Source: Oceanirhabdus seepicola (lineage in GTDB: Bacteria > Bacillota > Clostridia > Clostridiales > Clostridiaceae). From it: 64,000 nt of DNA. A program made the position numbers and the translations under genes. Shown here in pieces: positions 62,235 through 64,000 of the stretch. The stretch is taken from contig NZ_JAGSOJ010000005.1 of the NCBI RefSeq assembly GCF_023684385.1, positions 62,001-126,000 of the forward strand, in the 5' to 3' direction. Under the pieces are notes generated by a model. It was given only the letters and a program-made list of their open reading frames with translations. It did no database searches and was not told the origin of the DNA. Positions within the stretch are counted from its first letter, which is position 1. Each line of letters begins with the position of its first letter.

Positions 62235-63311
62235 TTAATCCTCTAAATTCATTCTAATTTGTTCCTTTATCAATCTCAACTTTAATAAATCATTATTAAT
62301 ATCAAACCTATTGTTCTTAATATATATCAATTCTGAGAATAACTGCATCCCCAAATCACTGTTAAATTTTCCGTTATCAATATAAAAATCAATAATAAAT
62401 ATAAGATTCTTTATTTCTTCTGTAACATCATTACTTGGTTGTCCTTTTAAAACTCTTTCAATCCATTTCTTGGTTCTTCTATCTCTCTCATCATTCTCAG
62501 ATTCCATGAATTCATCAATTTTTTTCATTACCCTTTTATCTAAATTAATATCCAGAGCCTTAATATTCTCTTTTAAATGTTCAATTTTCGTAGGTCCTGT
62601 CAAGGCTTTCCAAACCCCTTCTTTATTAATGACCCATGAAATAACTAACTGTGCAATAGAACAACCTTGTTCCATTGCTAACTTTTTCATATACTCAATC
62701 AATTTAGATATTCTATTCATTCTTTCTTTGTTAAACAAGGAATCTATAGATCGTATATCATAATCTTGAAACATTGTATTTTTATCTATTGCTCCTGTCA
62801 ACAAACCTCTAGCCGTTATACTAAATGGAATAATCTTCACTTCTCTTATCATTGAATATAACCGACTATTACTGCTTTCCTTAACCCTTCTTAGAAAGTT
62901 ATAATTTTGACTGTTTATAATATTCATCTCCATCAAAATTGAAAATACATTTCCCTTTTTCAAGTACTCACCTATCTCTTCATTACTGACATGTCCTATA
63001 CCATATGCTCTTACATAACCTTTTCTCTTTAAATTCTCCAATCATTCTATAGTTTCTTCAATATTACTTTCTTTACTACCATAATGAATATGAAAAATAT
63101 CAATATAATCGGTATTCAGTCGTCTTAATGCACCACCTAAAATTTCCTCACTATCACCATATGTGCTAGCTGTATCAAAATACCTTATCCCCATATCATA
63201 AGCATTATTTAGTAGATTTATTTTTTCCTTCTTAATTAATTCCTTTCCATAAGCACCACTTAGTCCATAGCATCCATAACCTAATTTTAATCCCTTATCA
63301 AAGCTTTCCAC
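62235..63311 (-). pseudogene. Aldo/keto reductase, damaged
   Basis: The reading frame encodes an aldo/keto reductase. The N-terminus is LKLGYGCYGLSGAYG, with the catalytic Asp and Tyr in YFDTASTYGDSEEILGGAL. About 35-45 residues that normally hold the catalytic lysine are missing, because GGAL joins directly to RRLNTDYIDIFHIHYG. The frame is then cut by TGA at 63042-63044, after EETIE. A further 268 codons stay open (ENLKRKGYVRAYGIG, then AQLVISWVINKEGVWKALTGPT), with a helical C-terminal extension. GTG start with AGGGGGA. The neighbouring MerR gene probably controlled it. Confidence 0.75.
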
Positions 63312-63319
63312 GCTTCCCC

Positions 63320-63700
63320 CTACCCCTTTGAAATTATTTCAATCTTTTTTTCAATAGCTTTTAACTCCCCCTTGGCAATCTGTATATCTGCTTCTAATTG
63401 CCTAATATGATCATATTTATAAGCTATCATATTTTTCAACAGCTCCAAATCTTCATCTTTTATTACTCCATTATATATATCCCTATCAACTCGCTCATCA
63501 ACCTCAAGCATCTCTTTTATTACACTTAATGTGAACATAAGCTTTTTCAATTGAAGAATACTCTTTAATTTTTTACATTCACTTATAGAGTACTCTCTTT
63601 TACCCCCAATTCTATCAGGCTTTAACATTTTTAGCTTTTCATAATACCTTAAGGTATCCTTTGATATACAATACTTTTCACTAACTTCACTAATCCTCAT
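63320..63700 (-). CDS. MerR-family transcriptional regulator
   Basis: A 126-residue regulator. The winged helix is MRISEVSEKYCISKDTLRYYEKLKMLKPDR, followed by a long dimerisation coiled coil (about 80-124). It has no conserved metal-binding cysteines. The spacing and type resemble MerR proteins that control aldo/keto reductases in Firmicutes. The start has AGGGGGA. It is followed 8 bp later by the damaged aldo/keto reductase gene, so it may now only regulate itself. Confidence 0.9.
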   Translation of the reverse strand: MRISEVSEKYCISKDTLRYYEKLKMLKPDRIGGKREYSISECKKLKSILQLKKLMFTLSVIKEMLEVDERVDRDIYNGVIKDEDLELLKNMIAYKYDHIRQLEADIQIAKGELKAIEKKIEIISKG

Positions 63701-63735
63701 GAAAATCCCCCTAAAATTACTTTACTCTTACTAAA

Positions 63736-63766
63736 AGTATATCGGTTGGAGTTTACTCCATGTCAA
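63736..63766 (-). promoter_or_regulatory. MerR-type promoter and operator
   Basis: TTGACA (63761-63766) and TATACT (63736-63741) are separated by 19 bp. The spacer holds a perfect palindrome, TGGAGT-TT-ACTCCA (63747-63760). Over-long spacing with an operator between the elements is the hallmark of MerR-activated promoters. Confidence 0.88.
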
Positions 63767-63834
63767 TAATAAATAATAATCTTAAAATTTATAAACTTTG
63801 CTGCAAAACCAATACTACTCTTTTTGCAGAACGC

Positions 63835-63867
63835 AAAAGAACCTACAAAATATATATAGGTTCCTTT
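63835..63867 (-). terminator. Terminator of the gene at the right edge
   Basis: AAAGGAACCTA / TAGGTTCTTT stem (one bulge) with a TTTTG tail on the minus strand, 17 bases past the stop at 63884. Confidence 0.7.
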
Positions 63868-63883
63868 ACTGTGATTTTTATTA

Positions 63884-64000
63884 TTATGTTTCAATTAATT
63901 TTGATACTTCCACTTCCATTATTCGATTATTGTTTAGATTTTTGACCATTGCAGTTTTCTTATCAAAATTTAATTCATTGATCCATACATCATTATTATT
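63884..64000 (-). CDS. C-terminal end of a gene beyond the right edge
   Basis: The last 38 codons of a minus-strand frame (ending NNRIMEVEVSKLIET, TAA). The good terminator directly downstream supports it as a real gene end. The fragment is too short to identify the product. Confidence 0.55.
   Translation of the reverse strand, partial: NNNDVWINELNFDKKTAMVKNLNNNRIMEVEVSKLIET

Noticed and set aside
63042..63044. TGA in the aldo/keto reductase as a selenocysteine codon
   Set aside because: The position corresponds to a helix residue, not a redox site, no SECIS-like hairpin follows, and the gene also has an internal deletion.
63760..63945. Plus-strand ORF of 61 codons near the right edge
   Set aside because: It runs over the MerR -35 element, a terminator and the antisense of the partial gene at 63884-64000, with no good ribosome-binding site.

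Overview
The window is a stretch of an AT-rich Firmicutes chromosome, most likely a Clostridium (sensu lato). The evidence is strong AGGAGG ribosome-binding sites, many TTG and GTG starts, U-tailed hairpin terminators, an adenine-riboswitch-controlled add gene, anaerobe-type Mo-cofactor accessory genes, and many small Clostridium-like protein families. Nearly all genes lie on the minus strand; the main plus-strand genes are at 5.5, 15.1, 22.1-23.7, 31.2-32.8, 56.2 and 59.2 kb. The window starts inside an S8 peptidase gene and ends inside another minus-strand gene.

Layout. 0.5-9.6 kb: HD-GYP phosphodiesterase with an XRE regulator, cyclophilin, MurI, a UvrC-like GIY-YIG protein, DUF503, a parvulin and a YhhN membrane protein. 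9.6-14.9 kb: one 1742-residue pseudokinase/NTPase/GAF/histidine kinase. 15-24 kb: cysteine desulfurase-like enzyme, lipoprotein, ECF sigma/anti-sigma pair, two DUF2087 genes, cold-shock protein, CMD-family and HD-domain proteins. 24.5-31 kb: carAB with a small upstream ORF and a PyrR-like RNA site, then aminopeptidase P. 31-38 kb: CPBP protease, BilS-like flavodoxin, DUF4438, GH20, QueG, GH25. 38-43.7 kb: ModABC with an MPT-binding protein and XdhC, then a cation/proton antiporter. 43.8-44.6 kb: seven tRNA genes. 45-50 kb: add, AI-2E-family exporter, polar amino-acid ABC transporter.

50.6-59 kb is the most unusual part. A MutS2 relative without the Smr nuclease domain, an ABC-F protein and a Tet(M)-like ribosomal protection GTPase sit together. 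The MutS2-like and Tet-like genes each have a leader containing a short peptide ORF with a good ribosome-binding site and alternative RNA structures. An aegerolysin/Cry34-like protein lies between them. GGGACAGTTCTCA inverted repeats border these units. 59-64 kb: an EEP-fold hydrolase, purine nucleoside phosphorylase next to a LacI regulator with two matching operators, and a doubly damaged aldo/keto reductase next to a MerR regulator with a textbook 19-bp-spacer promoter.

Purine handling links several genes: add under an adenine ON riboswitch, and a LacI-controlled nucleoside phosphorylase. Carbamoyl-phosphate synthesis appears to be under pyrimidine control. Three interspersed repeat families with no transposase mark accessory junctions: the AAAGAAC repeat at 5-21 kb, a GC-richer 120-bp palindrome at 3.2 kb, and the GGGACAGTTCTCA hairpins at 50-62 kb.
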